Positions 1 to 10,900 of a DNA stretch of 64,000 nucleotides are shown piece by piece. This DNA is from Zopfochytrium polystomum (taxonomy: Eukaryota; Chytridiomycota; Chytridiomycetes; Chytridiales; Chytridiaceae), in NCBI GenBank assembly GCA_025765615.1, contig JAIVFJ010000267.1, forward strand, positions 19,908 through 83,907, given 5' to 3'. The notes under the pieces were generated by a model. The model worked only from the letters and a program-made list of their open reading frames with translations. It had not been told where the DNA came from and made no database searches. Every line of letters begins with the position of its first letter. Position 1 is the first letter of the stretch. The position numbers were made by a program, and so were the translations under genes.

Positions 1-316
1 GACAGCAAAAGTGTTGCTAATTTGCGGTTGACAACCGGAAGTCTGATGTTGCGAGATGGGGTTAGTTTCGATGAGTTTAGGGTGGTAGCCGGTGGTTGGT
101 ACCTGTCAGACACTCCCCTTGTTCATCATACACTTTATTCAAAAATTGGAGAAGGAAACCCTCCAAATCGACACCACGGTACAAACGAGAGGTTTGCGAA
201 TGATCCTAAAAAATTACGCTGCATCACTGATCCCGACGGTTGCCAATATCCATAAAGTGCTCTGCTTCGATGGGTGAATCGGCGAATTTGCGGCCACGGG
301 TCGTCCAGCCCACCAA
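1..316. other. No gene recognised
   Basis: No reading frame here looks coding and no RNA gene or repeat was recognised. It lies downstream of the minus-strand ankyrin-like fragment. Confidence 0.4.
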
Positions 317-1075
317 TCATTGGTACCTCATTGCCAGTTCTCCTACACCACTCGCAGGTACCTCAACTGCAGTTCTTCGTCTGCAAAGTCCACAAAAAAG
401 ATTGCTCTCAGCGGCATCCCGTTCACCTCGCACCAGCGCACCACGTCTAGGTGGTTGCCGCGGGCAGCGAAACCGACCCCGCCGCGATCTCAAATCCATC
501 GAGACAATGGTCCTTGCACCACTGCAGCACGGAGACGCGGCCGTTTTCACACGCCTGCTGGGCCCCCCGGCGATGAGTGACTTGCGAATTCCGGGGTTCT
601 TCAGTAGGGTAAGGAGCGGGGACTCGCTCCGGCCTTCGCCGGCCGCGCGTGATAGCGCGGTGTGCGCAATGGCGGAATAGAGATCTCCGGGCGAATCAGC
701 GCCAATAATGGCGGAGATATCTGAAGCGTCGATGTCCCACCACTCGCGGCGCAGCTCGGATCCGTCTGATCTCCGCACCGACAGTCAAGCGTGGCGTCGA
801 GCGGCGCAGGATCCGATGCGGATTGTGGCATGGTCCAGGCGGAATGCCAGGAGGTCGACCAGCCCGCGGCCGCTGGCTAGCTGCAACGAGAGATGCGGAC
901 GGGAGCGAGAAAAGTGCAAGTGCTTGCGTGCGGCTGTGGCGGTGTAAGGTCGCAAGGTTGACGAGATCGGGGCCAGGAAGGCAAGTATGGATTGTGGAGA
1001 ATCAATTCCTGACAAGTTCGACGTCTTTTCCAATCGCAATGCCAGGTCGGCCTGCGATCGCCATTCACGATCCAC
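317..1075 (-). pseudogene. Decayed WW/ankyrin-like repeat gene fragment
   Basis: Unannotated-family fragment read from the minus strand. A leader resembling chytrid ankyrin-repeat proteins (motifs [12 protein letters not shown] and LVDLLAFRLDHATIRIGS) runs to about 785. It is followed in another frame by LRREWWDIDASD, then by GRVSVLQWCKDH and, in a third frame, GNHLDVVRWCEVNGMPLRA, which are ankyrin-like units of the kind 'hxVLxWCxxxG'. No in-frame ATG starts it, the frame changes at least twice (near 480-500 and near 780) and stops interrupt it, so I call it a pseudogene; short introns could explain part of this. Its 5' end overlaps the first exon of the PP6 gene on the other strand. Function unknown; such proteins are usually protein-binding repeats. 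Confidence 0.45.
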
Positions 1076-2527
1076 TCACCTCCTCACCTGCAACTCGATC
1101 TCCTCTTATTTATTGGCTTGTGCAGGCGGCCCAGACGAATGGCTCGTCACGATCCGGAAGTGCCAGTATCTTCCTGAATCCGACATCAAGAAGCTCTGCG
1201 ACATGGTAATTATCGTGAGATCGGCTACTTCGCCACCCCCGTTCGTGCCCGATCTGACCACTCCTTCTCGATTCTTGTTCATCCCACTCTGCCACGTATT
1301 TACCCTGATGTAGGTCAAAGAGCTGCTGATCGAGGAGTCAAACATCCAACCCCTCCACGCCCCCGTGGTCGTCTGCGGCGACATCCACGGCCAGTTTTAC
1401 GATCTGCTCGAGCTGTTCCGCGTCGGTGGAGAGGTCCCCACCGTCAGCTACGTCTTTATGGTGGGGGGCGATTTTGTCTGATCCTGTGCCGGCCTCGCCA
1501 CTCGTTTTGATCTGACCGTGGCTGTCTTGATTCCTTTCGCCAGGGCGACTTTGTGGACCGTGGGTACTACAGCCTCGAGACGTTCACGCTGCTGATGGTG
1601 CTGAAGGCTCGGTATCCGGACAAGATCACACTCCTTCGCGGGAACCACGAGAGTCGACAGATCACGCAGGTTTACGGGTTTTACGGTGCGTTGGAGGGGG
1701 AACTTGTGAGCCTTATTAATCCATGTAACTTGCCGCCACCTTCAGACGAGTGTCAGACAAAGTACGGGAACGCAAACGTCTGGAAGTATTGCTGCTCGGT
1801 GTTTGACTACCTCACCCTTGCTGCTGTAAGTTTCAGCAATTTTCAAAAGCAATGGAGGATTAATGTTATGGTGGTGTTGATTTACAGATCATTGACGGCC
1901 GGATCCTTTGCGTCCACGGCGGTCTCTCCCCAGACGTTCGAACGCTCGACCAGATCAGAACCATCCAGCGATGCCAAGAAGTGCCGCACGACGGCGCCTT
2001 TTGCGGTGAGGCTTGTATTATTTGTTTGCCTTCGATCACTGACGTGCGTTTTTATTCCTGCGATTTTTCAATTAGACTTGATGTGGTCCGATCCCGACGA
2101 TATCGAGACTTGGGCCGTGAGCCCTCGCGGGGCGGGCTGGCTGTTCGGCCACAAAGTCACAACAGAGGTTTGGATCCTTTGCCTCGCACCGTCTACGCCA
2201 CAATCTACTCTCAACTGAATCACTTTTCCAATCCCGCTCCCATTCATTGGAATGCGGATACCACAGTTCAACCACGTCAACAACCTAACCCTCATCGCGC
2301 GCGCCCACCAGCTCGTCCAAGAAGGCTTCAAGTACATGTTCCAAGAGGAAAACCTCGTCACCGTCTGGTCCGCACCCAACTACTGCTACCGCTGCGGCAA
2401 CGTCGCGTCCATCATGCGCGTCGAGGAGGGCCTCGCGGTCGACGAGAGCAGTTTTAAAATCTTTTCTGCCGTGCCGGACTCGGAGCGTGTCGTGCCGCCG
2501 AGGCAGACTACGCCGTACTTTTTGTGA
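1039..2527 (+). CDS. Serine/threonine protein phosphatase PP6 catalytic subunit (Sit4/Ppe1-type)
   Basis: PPP-family metallophosphatase that removes phosphate from Ser/Thr; PP6/Sit4 acts in cell-cycle, TOR and membrane-traffic control with SAPS subunits. Eight exons: 1039-1045, 1126-1205, 1314-1460, 1544-1685, 1746-1825, 1888-2005, 2076-2167, 2267-2527; about 308 aa, normal for the family. Metal and catalytic motifs are complete: G-D-I-H-G, G-D-F-V-D-R-G, R-G-N-H-E-S-R and the two later histidines ([15 protein letters not shown]). Subtype: [26 protein letters not shown] and the tail [17 protein letters not shown] match PP6 rather than PP4 or PP2A. The tiny first exon (M-P-G) gives the expected N-terminus '[10 protein letters not shown]' but its donor GTCGGC is weak; a start at 987 is the alternative. 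Looks intact and functional. Confidence 0.9.
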
Positions 2528-3046
2528 TTGGGGACGTGAGGGCGGGGGCGAGGGAGGCCGTTTGAAGCGGTTTGTTTTTGGTTGGATGAGCTGGCAATTG
2601 AAGCTGTCCTGGTTTTTTTTATACTCGCAATTCACTTCTGTTTTCTGTTTCAGGCACTTTTTTTTTTTTTTTTTCCCCCTTCTTCCTTCATTATTCCCCT
2701 TCTTCTTTCGCAGTAATTCTTGTTGTTGGAAGTACAAAAGATAAGCGTCCTCTTGGTTGCCCCGCATTCATCGTTGCTTTCGGGAAGCAGCACGAGCGAG
2801 GCGCTTCTCGGGCACCCATTCGGGGCAGACTGAAAACCAGCTCCGGCAAAAAATCGCCCATCAGGTTTGCTGCTTTCTAAACGCTTCTTCCTTTCTAACT
2901 CATCCGAGCGTGGCGACGCCCGAGTCCCACTTAACTAGCTAAAGAGGCTACGGAGAATAAAAAACAAGAAAAAATCATTGTACCTGTTCGACGCTCCATG
3001 GCCCTACATTCTTCCCCTCAACCGCCCCACCCCACACCCGCCATCC
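2528..3046. other. Convergent intergenic region
   Basis: Lies between the 3' ends of the PP6 gene (+) and the cyclophilin gene (-). A run of about 18 T occurs at 2659-2676. No gene seen. Confidence 0.5.
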
Positions 3047-4618
3047 TCACTGAAACATCTTTGCAAACGCCTTCTTCTCCTTCTCCGCGCGCTCCCTCAC
3101 CGCCTTCTGCGCCACCGCCAGCTCCCTCGCCACCAGCTTGTCCTCCGGCGCCAACCCCGCCGCCCGCGTCAGGTCTTCCACCGCCTCCTCCAGCTCCTTC
3201 CGCGCAAGGTGCGCCTGGCCCCGGCGGAACAGCGCCTTGCACTGGTCCTGCGAGGAGACGGCGATCCCGTGCGTCGTGGCGGTCGTCGAGGATCCGAGCT
3301 CCGACGCGAGGGTGAGAACCAAGGTCGCGGACGCGATCGCGGGGGTGTTGGCGCCCAGTTTGACGTGGCACTTTTGGAGGGGTTTCGGGAGTTAGTAGTG
3401 TCGGTGGAAGGTGGTGAGTGAGGCTGAGACGACAGTGGGGTGGCTCACCATGGCGGCGTTCAAGAGGCACGAGACTTTGGTCGAGTAGTACTGCTTCCGC
3501 TGCTCGACGGTCAGCTCTTCAATGTCGAGCGGGTCCGGGTGGATCTCGATCAGGTACCGGATCGCCTTTTCGTACTTTGCCACGGCCTCCTTCAGCGCGC
3601 CCTAAACGCACCAAACACATTAGATGTAAGTCGGCCGCCACCTCACCCCTGGTTCTCACCTTCTTAAAATGCGCATTTCCAAACCCCTTCACCTCCCCCG
3701 CAATCCGCAGCAGCGCCTCGGGCGTCTTCTCCCCGCCCTGGTCCTCGGGATACTCCTCGTACACGTCGCCGTCCTCCGGCGCCGCCGTACCCGTCTGTGC
3801 CAGCGGGTCCTCCCCCTCCGCGTACACCCCTGCGTCCGCGATCACGACGGCCTCGTTCGGCTTGTCGTTCGCCCCCGTCGGCAGGTTCTCGATGCGGCGA
3901 ACGACCCCCATGCCTTTGACGACGTGCCCAAAGACGACGTGCTTGTTGTCGAGGTGTGGCGTCGGGACGGTTGTGATGAAGAATTGACTGGACGGTTGGG
4001 GGGTGGGGTTAAGTGGGGGGGTTTGGGAGGGACGGGGAGAGGAGCTTATTTACCTCCCGTTCGTGTCCTTGCCGGCGTTGGCCATGCTGAGCAACCCGGC
4101 CTTTGTGTGCTTGACCTCAAACGACTCGTCCTCGAACCGTTCACCGTAAATGCTCTCCCCGCCCGTCCCGTTGTGGTTCGTGAAGTCTGGGAACGGCCCG
4201 AAGAACACACACGTCAGTACCCCCGATAACAAGAGAGGCTGGGGTGGGCGTTGCCCCCCTCTCCACTTACCCCCGCCCTGGATCATAAACCCCTTGATGA
4301 CGCGATGGAACCCGCTCCCCTTGAACGCCAGCTTGGCCCCCGACACAGCCGACGTCGTGTCCCCGCGGCACAGCACCTTGAAGTTCTCGGCCGTCCGCGG
4401 CGCAATGTCCGAGTACAGCTGCATCGCGATGCGCCCCGCGGGGGAACCGCCGATCGTGATGTCCATGTAGACGTGTGGTCTGTGGGAGGGGGGGGGCCGA
4501 TCCGCAGGTGTGTTTGAGAAGTGTGAGCGTGAGGGACGGCACGAGGCGCGTAGGGGAGGGTGCGAGGAGGAGGAAGTGGAGGAAGTGGGCGCGCGGCGGC
4601 TTACCTCTGGGCTGTCAT
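3047..4618 (-). CDS. Cyclophilin-40-type peptidyl-prolyl isomerase with TPR domain (Cpr6/CYP40)
   Basis: Hsp90 co-chaperone and prolyl cis-trans isomerase. Six exons, in coding order: 4618-4605, 4479-4271, 4186-4054, 3987-3660, 3601-3449, 3370-3047; 386 aa, close to the usual ~370. Cyclophilin domain about residues 7-175 with active-site features [18 protein letters not shown] and the CYP40 divergent loop; linker and TPR region follow (FGNAHFKKG.., [36 protein letters not shown]). The tail [13 protein letters not shown] is the classic Cpr6/CYP40 ending. All introns are GT..AG with consistent phase. The start exon (MTAQR) is only 14 nt. Probably cytosolic; no signal peptide. Intact. Confidence 0.92.
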
Positions 4619-5318
4619 GGCTGCGCGTTGTTGAGTGGAGCGGTTCTGCGAGGGTAGTGATGGCTTGCTTGTCGCGGAGTCCAAAAAGAGGGAGTGTAAA
4701 TGAAATGGATGGGGTTGGTTTTGGTGGCCGTGGACCTTGTCAGAGAGTAGAATGTTCGACGCGCTTCCACAGTCCCCACGTACCGTGCACAACAGGAAAG
4801 CATAACGTTCGGCGCGCACGCACGCGATAATATTTTTTTTTTCGAGTCCACGAAGCGAACAGGGGCAGGCACAAGGCGCAAGAGGCGACAGCCAAAAACA
4901 GCAAGAAACACAAAAAAGAAAGGCCAGAAGCTGAGAGGAGAGAGTGGGAGGGAGCAAAGAAAAATGAAACAACGTAGAAATCTCAAAAGCAAAAACGGTG
5001 TAGGAGGCGAGCAAACAGCAAAAGGGAACTTTGGAGAAAGCGAAGCTTCAAAGAGGAACACAGGATGAAGGGCTCAGGATACGTTTCAAAAAAGATGTGA
5101 ACACGACTCTTCACGTACAAACAGCAAGCCCAGCGTTCTGTGTGAATCCAAAAGAAACCACATCTATACATGTTTCGGCTTTCCAAAAAACAACGAGGGA
5201 ACACAAAGATTTATCCGCACGGAGGTGAACGATTAATCGTGCAAGAAAGAAGGAGGAGAAATGAGGAAAGACCATCGAAGGACAACGGCGTTCCGAAAGG
5301 CCGACACCGACAAACGCG
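4619..5318. other. Intergenic region, no gene seen
   Basis: Between the 5' end of the cyclophilin gene and the 3' end of the BAR gene, both on the minus strand. It should hold the cyclophilin promoter and the BAR 3' UTR. Open frames on the minus strand here are low-complexity (Phe/Leu/Ser) and look non-coding. Confidence 0.45.
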
Positions 5319-7568
5319 TCAATGCTTGTGGAAGCACGATCGACAAATCCCCGGCTTGAACGCGTTCTCCGCAAACTCGTCGCACCCGCACGTCCCGCAG
5401 TTCGCCACGGCGCCGCCGCCTCCGTTCGCGCTCGACATGGGCCGCGGCGGGCTCGGCCGCGGCATCGCCGGGCTGCTCTGCCGCGTCAGCGACACCGGCG
5501 ACGCGACCGTCGACGGGTGCGTCGACCCCGGCTGGGACGACGGCGCCAGGTGGTAGCTGCTGCCGCTGGGCTTGCTGTACGAGAGCGAGGACGAAGACGT
5601 CGAGGTGCTTTCGTCGTCGAAGTCGGTCGGGTTGCTGCCGGGTCGGCGCGGCACGGGACGCGATTTTTGGTGGGTCGGCTCGATAACTCTTTTTGCAGTT
5701 TTTTTTTTTTTTTTTTTTTTTTTTTGGTGGGTCAGATGTATGGTGTGTAACGCAAACACACACGGTGGCCCTTACTCCGTGTAGTTTGCAGGGAACATGC
5801 CGGATGCGCTGCCGTCGGCGAGCTCGCCCTCCCACCAGCCTTCGTCGATTTCGACCGTCACGTTGATGATGTCGCCTTTCCGAACTGGAAAAGTGGTCAG
5901 AGTTTGCGAAAAGGGGAAAGTAACAATAAACGAAAGTTGAACTCAACTGCTGAGCTCGCCAGCGTTCTCCGCGTCGAAATCAAAGTTGACGCGGACTTGT
6001 TTCCGTGGCGGCGGAGGCGGAGGGCCGCCTGGTCGAGAAATTTGCAAAGAAGGGCACTGTCAATATCGCTGCGCGAGGAAGGCAGAAGTCAACACACCCG
6101 ATGGCTCCCGGCTCGGCAGCGCCGGAGGCGGCTCCATTCCAATGCCTGGTCGCGGCATGTCGCGCGACGGCAACCGACCCGACTGCGGCCTCGTGGGCAT
6201 GACGCTCGCCGCCGGCGACGAGTGCCGCGAATCCCTCGCCTCCTCGTCCCCTTGGTACTGCGACCTCCGCGACGCGTTCGCACGAAAGTTCGTCTCGGTC
6301 CTCGCGACCGAGCTCAGCTCCTGCTGCAGCGCCTTGAGCATCTCGAGGCTCTGCTTGTGGTACGCGACCTCGGCGTCCACAAACGCCACCAGCTCCTGCA
6401 GCTGATCCGCCTCCGTCGCGTTGATCGCCACCATCCGCTCCTTCAGGTCGCCGTACGTCTCCTCGTACTTTTCCTGCGCGACCCGTGCGTCCTCCTCCAG
6501 CGACGGGTTCTCCTTCTTCGTCTTTTGCACCTTGTTCATTTTCGCGTCGTAGTCCAGCCGCCGGTTCTCCATCTTGGTCTTGAGCCGGCTGTATTCCTTC
6601 AGGTCGCCCAGCATCCGGCCCACCTCGCCAATGTAGCCGTACTGGATCGTGTTGATGTACTCCATCTGCACAGTCGCGAGCTTTTCGTGGACTTCGCCGA
6701 ATTTGATCAGCGTGCGGCCGTACTCGGACGTGGTGCGCAGCGCGAGGCCGAGGGCCGTCGACGTGGTCGCGAGGTTTTGCAGCGGCGTCGGCTTGCTGTC
6801 CGAGTCTGACTTGTGGGCAGCTTTGTGTTTCAAGGTCGCAACGAGGGGTTAGGTGTGGCTAGCGGGTGTCGCCGAGCGCAAAGGTAGATCGAACTTACTC
6901 ATGCTCCGGACGTAGGCCGTGCACGCCTCATGGATCTTTTCTATGCAGTCCTTCCTCTCCTCGGTCTTGTTTTGGAGCTCCTTGAAGTCCTCGCTCGTCT
7001 CTGGAGGGATCTGCCGGTCAGATCGGAGCAGATCGGAGTGAACTGTTTTACAAGAGGTTCAACGCACCTGTCTTGTGAGCGCGCCCCAGCTTTTCGCCTG
7101 TGTATGGTTCCGGGGGGGTTCGCGCAGGGAAAGAAAGGCAGACGTTGGTTAATGGCATGACTAACGGAAGTCATCCCATAGCACCTGCAGATCCCGTCGA
7201 CATTGAGTCAGGACCCACAGCAGCCACCCAGCTGGATCCGTCGAGGATCCCTTCCCCGCGCGTGAGAAAGCTCGAGACGTGCTTGGCTTCAGGAAGGGAC
7301 TGTGCATCGCGGGAAGGGGGGGTACTGAGCGTGCTGGGGAAGGGATCTGCAAAGCCCTTCCGCCAACATGCCGCCAAGCCACACGATGGCCTTGGCGGCG
7401 GCCGGCGTCGGCGGATTCGTCTCCGCCATCCTCACTCCCAATACATCCCTCCCTCGCTCCCTCTCTCATTCACACACACACGTATAGCAGTAGCAGTCAG
7501 CGTTAGTAAAAGTAGTACCTACCTGTCCACTGGCTGAACTGGCCCCACTTCTTGCCGATCGACGCCAT
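5319..7568 (-). CDS. BAR-SH3 adaptor protein with C-terminal Cys-rich tail
   Basis: Membrane-curvature and actin/endocytosis adaptor, similar in layout to fission-yeast BAR adaptors and endophilin. Exons in coding order: 7568-7523, 7097-7068, 7000-6899, 6820-6098, 6028-5948, 5884-5776, 5688-5319. N-terminus MASIGKKWGQFSQW is typical; BAR domain about residues 10-240 (helical, with YVRSM, SEYGRTLIKFGEVHEKLA, VHLs of the third helix). A Pro/Ser linker (GGPPPPPPRKQ) leads into an SH3 domain about 305-360 (VRVNFDFDAENAGELS, GWWEGE, GMFPANYTE). The C-terminus is Ser-rich and ends in a C-x2-C-x-C..C-x2-C-F-H-K-H motif that could bind zinc. The last acceptor (AAAAAG) sits beside a poly-A/T tract and is the least certain junction. 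Shares a 419-bp divergent promoter with the Trx-NDK gene. Confidence 0.85.
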
Positions 7569-7987
7569 GGTGTTGCGCTGTGTGTGTGTAAGTGTTGGTG
7601 AAGATTCGAAGACAAAAGGAGAGCCTGTGGCGGAAAGAGCGAGTTCGGCAGGAATCGCCCGCTCGCCTCCTCTTCAAACACACCCAGCGGCCCCCGCCCA
7701 GATTCGCTTCGAACGGGCGACAACGGAAGCGCATGGTATACGGACATAGCATATGGCAGATGCATCGCATGCACAGTGGGAGCAAGGAGCACTCGTGACG
7801 CGCGGGCTACTCCCTGTCATCAGCAGAAAACCATCCGCTCATCGTCCATCCCAATCACCTTCGTCGTCGTTCCGCTGCGCGATCGACTCACGCTTCAACA
7901 TGGAAACGCTGACCCTTTCCCCCTCGCCTCAAATACCATACCCTGTGCAGAAGCCAAGAGACTCCGTCTTGGATCGTTCCTTTTGCA
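7569..7987. promoter_or_regulatory. Divergent promoter region (BAR gene / Trx-NDK gene)
   Basis: 419 bp between two head-to-head starts (7568 minus, 7988 plus). It must carry both promoters. No TATA box of good quality was seen on either strand. Confidence 0.5.
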
Positions 7988-10900
7988 ATGGCAAGCAGCG
8001 AACCACCCATAGGCGCTAACGCAACCACCTCATCCTCATCATCCTCCGCGGCCGCCTCCTCCTCCACCTCACTTCCGCCACATGCTTCGCCACACCATCA
8101 AGCGGATCAGCCACCGCGCAGCCATGCGTCGACGCGGCGTCGCAAGAAAGACGCGGTCCGTGCTGGATCCACCGACGCAAAGCCGCTGCAGCACGCGCCC
8201 GATTTGTCAGGCACAAATTGTCTCGATCCGCAACCACCACCACATCCACCTTCTCGGTCGCAACCCAAACGACGGTTTCTGAGCGTCTGGACCGTCGCCG
8301 CCGTTTCCGCCGTCGCCGCCGTCGCTGTAGCCGCGGCTCTCGCCTGCACTGCCGGGGGACTCAGATCCTGTCTTTCGCTAGACCCTGCGGTCAATCGGAT
8401 CTTCGTTGAGCGCGTCTTTTATCTGTTCTTTGGATCACGGTTCGGGGCAACCAAGGCCGACCGTCGAGATCAACACGTTGAGACCACAGACCAATCTTGC
8501 GAGTACCCGTGCCCTGCTTCGGAAGGGGAGGAGGAGGAGCGCGAAATGAGCGCCCACGCCAAGCGGCTGCCCGAGGTCGCGACGTCCGTGTCGGCCGCGA
8601 CGGACGAGGAGTTTTCGGCGCATTTGGCGAAGCCGGGGTTAAGAGGTAGGGGGAGGTGTAAGGATTGGGATTCTTGATCTGATGATTTTTTGGTCTCGTT
8701 TGGAACGCCATTAGTTTTTGATGTGCACGGTAAGTGAAAGCGCGATTCGCAGGGCTGTCGCTGAAGATCAGCTCGCGCTTTGATCAGCCAAGTTTGCCGG
8801 GCCGTGTGAGCCGATGACGAACATTTTCAAAAGGCTGAAGCTGGACTTTGGGGAGCATGTCGTTTTTGTTCAGGTCTGCTGTTGAGCGTGAGGCTCGACC
8901 TCGGCATCGGCTAACTCTTTTCTCTTTTCAGGCCACGTCAGACAACATAACAGTTTTAGAGCCGTTTCGCAACCAGTCTTGTCCGGCGTTCTTGTTTTTC
9001 TACGTAAGGTTCATCGAGTTCTGAATCGATGTAGATGGAGGAAACGCTCATCAAGCTGCTTTCTTGCACAGAATGGAGTACTCGTAAAGCTCGTCCGAGG
9101 CGCCAACGCCCCACTGATTGAGCGAACCGTCCGAGAGCACGTCGATCTCGAGAAAAACGGACAACCCCATCCAGCCGTGAGTTTTGACAACGTCCCCATA
9201 CGCGGTACTCAATTCTAGCCCATAACCCGTGGATCTTTTAAAACCCCAGATCGCAATCGACGAAGCCGTCCGCCCGCTCGCAAAGCTCCTCGGCATGTCC
9301 GCCGACGGCGACCCCGCGCCGACCGCCGCCGCCGCAGCAGAACTCGACACGGCCGAGAACGCGGCCTCCGTTCCCGCGGAGTCCACGTCTCGCGGACTTC
9401 CGTCGCGCGCCGCGTCCGCCAGCCGGCTCGCGGACCCCGCCGCAGACGACGGCGTAGAGGACGTCGACGCCGACGACGACGCGCCCGCCGAGCAGACCCT
9501 GGGTATAATCAAGCCCGAGGCGATGGCGCCGAGCGTCGTGGAGGCCGTCTTGTCGAAGCTGCATCATAACCGGATTAAGGTCTTGGCAAAGGCGAGGGTC
9601 TGGTTGACGAGGGACGGCGTGAGGGAGCTGTATAGGGAGCATGAGGGGAAGGAGTACTTTGACCGGCTGGTCGAGTACATGTCGAGGTACTGTGCCCCCC
9701 CTTTTGCACCCTGGTTTCTGGAAACCGTAACTAACGCAAAAACCACAAATAAAAAAAAAAAAAATAAAAATAAAAAACAAAGCGCCCCCGTCCTCGTCCT
9801 CCACCTCTTCAAACCCAACTGCATTCAGCTCTGGCGGGACATCCTCGGCCCCAAAGATCCGAAAACCGCGAAACTGGAAGCGCCGAAAACGCTTCGCGCT
9901 CAGCACGGCGCGGATCCCTTGATGAACGCGTTCCACGCATCCGACGGGCCTGTTTCCGCTGCACGCGAGCTCGCGATCTTCTTTCAGAGGCCGGCAGCGG
10001 TGCCCCCGCAGGACGGAGAGGGCGGGGAACAGCAGCCGACGGCGCGGATGCTCTTTACGCGAATGGACGACAAAGATGGGGAGGCTGCGGCGTCCGGCGC
10101 GACTGGGTTGCCGCTGAAAACGGTGGCGATCGTGAAGCCCGACGTTGCCGCCACCACTGACGGCGACGCGGTGGAAGCGATCGTGCGTCGCATGCTGGCG
10201 GCCGGGATCGCGGTGCAGAAGAGGGACGCCGGGGTTGTGTTGACTGGCGAGCAGGCCAGGGTGTTGGCTGAGGCGCAGGTTGAGGACGTGCCCGATGATG
10301 CGGACGAGGAGGAGAGGAGGAAGAGGGAGGAGAGAATTGATGAGGTTGTCGCGTTTTTGACGAGGTGAGTTGTTGAGAGAGATTGGCGGTGGTTGGGGAG
10401 AGGGAGATGTGTGTTCGCTGATCGAGAGTTGGTCTTTTTTGTGTTTCAGCGGACCTGTCGTGACTATAGTGCTTAAAGGAGAGGACGTTGTTCGGCGCTG
10501 GATCGAGATGATGGGTCCAGACGACCCCTCAGTCGCAAAGGAAAAATTCCCAATGTCGTACGTATTCCTTTTCCCCTGTCCCCCCAACTTACTCCAATGA
10601 CTAACAAACCCTTCCAGCATCCGTGCCCTCTACGGGACCGACCCCGTCCGCAACGCCGTCCACGGCTCCGCCACCCTCGACTCGGCCCTCGCCGAAATCC
10701 AAGCCTTCTTCCCGTACGCCCTCGCCTCCCGCGCCGGCTCCGTCACCCACCTTTTCGAGACCCGTCGCGCATCCACCGACGCCCTCCGTGGGTCAAAGTC
10801 TGTCCGCGGATCGAGGGCCGCGTTGGTAGAGAAGCAGCAGCAGCAGCAGCCGGGGAAGGTGGAGGAGTTGCAGCAGACGCTGGCGCTGATTAAACCGGAT

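Noticed and set aside
9238..10620. 460-codon minus-strand frame opposite the NDK exons
   Set aside because: Antisense shadow of high-GC coding sequence; composition is low-complexity and the plus strand has clear homology.
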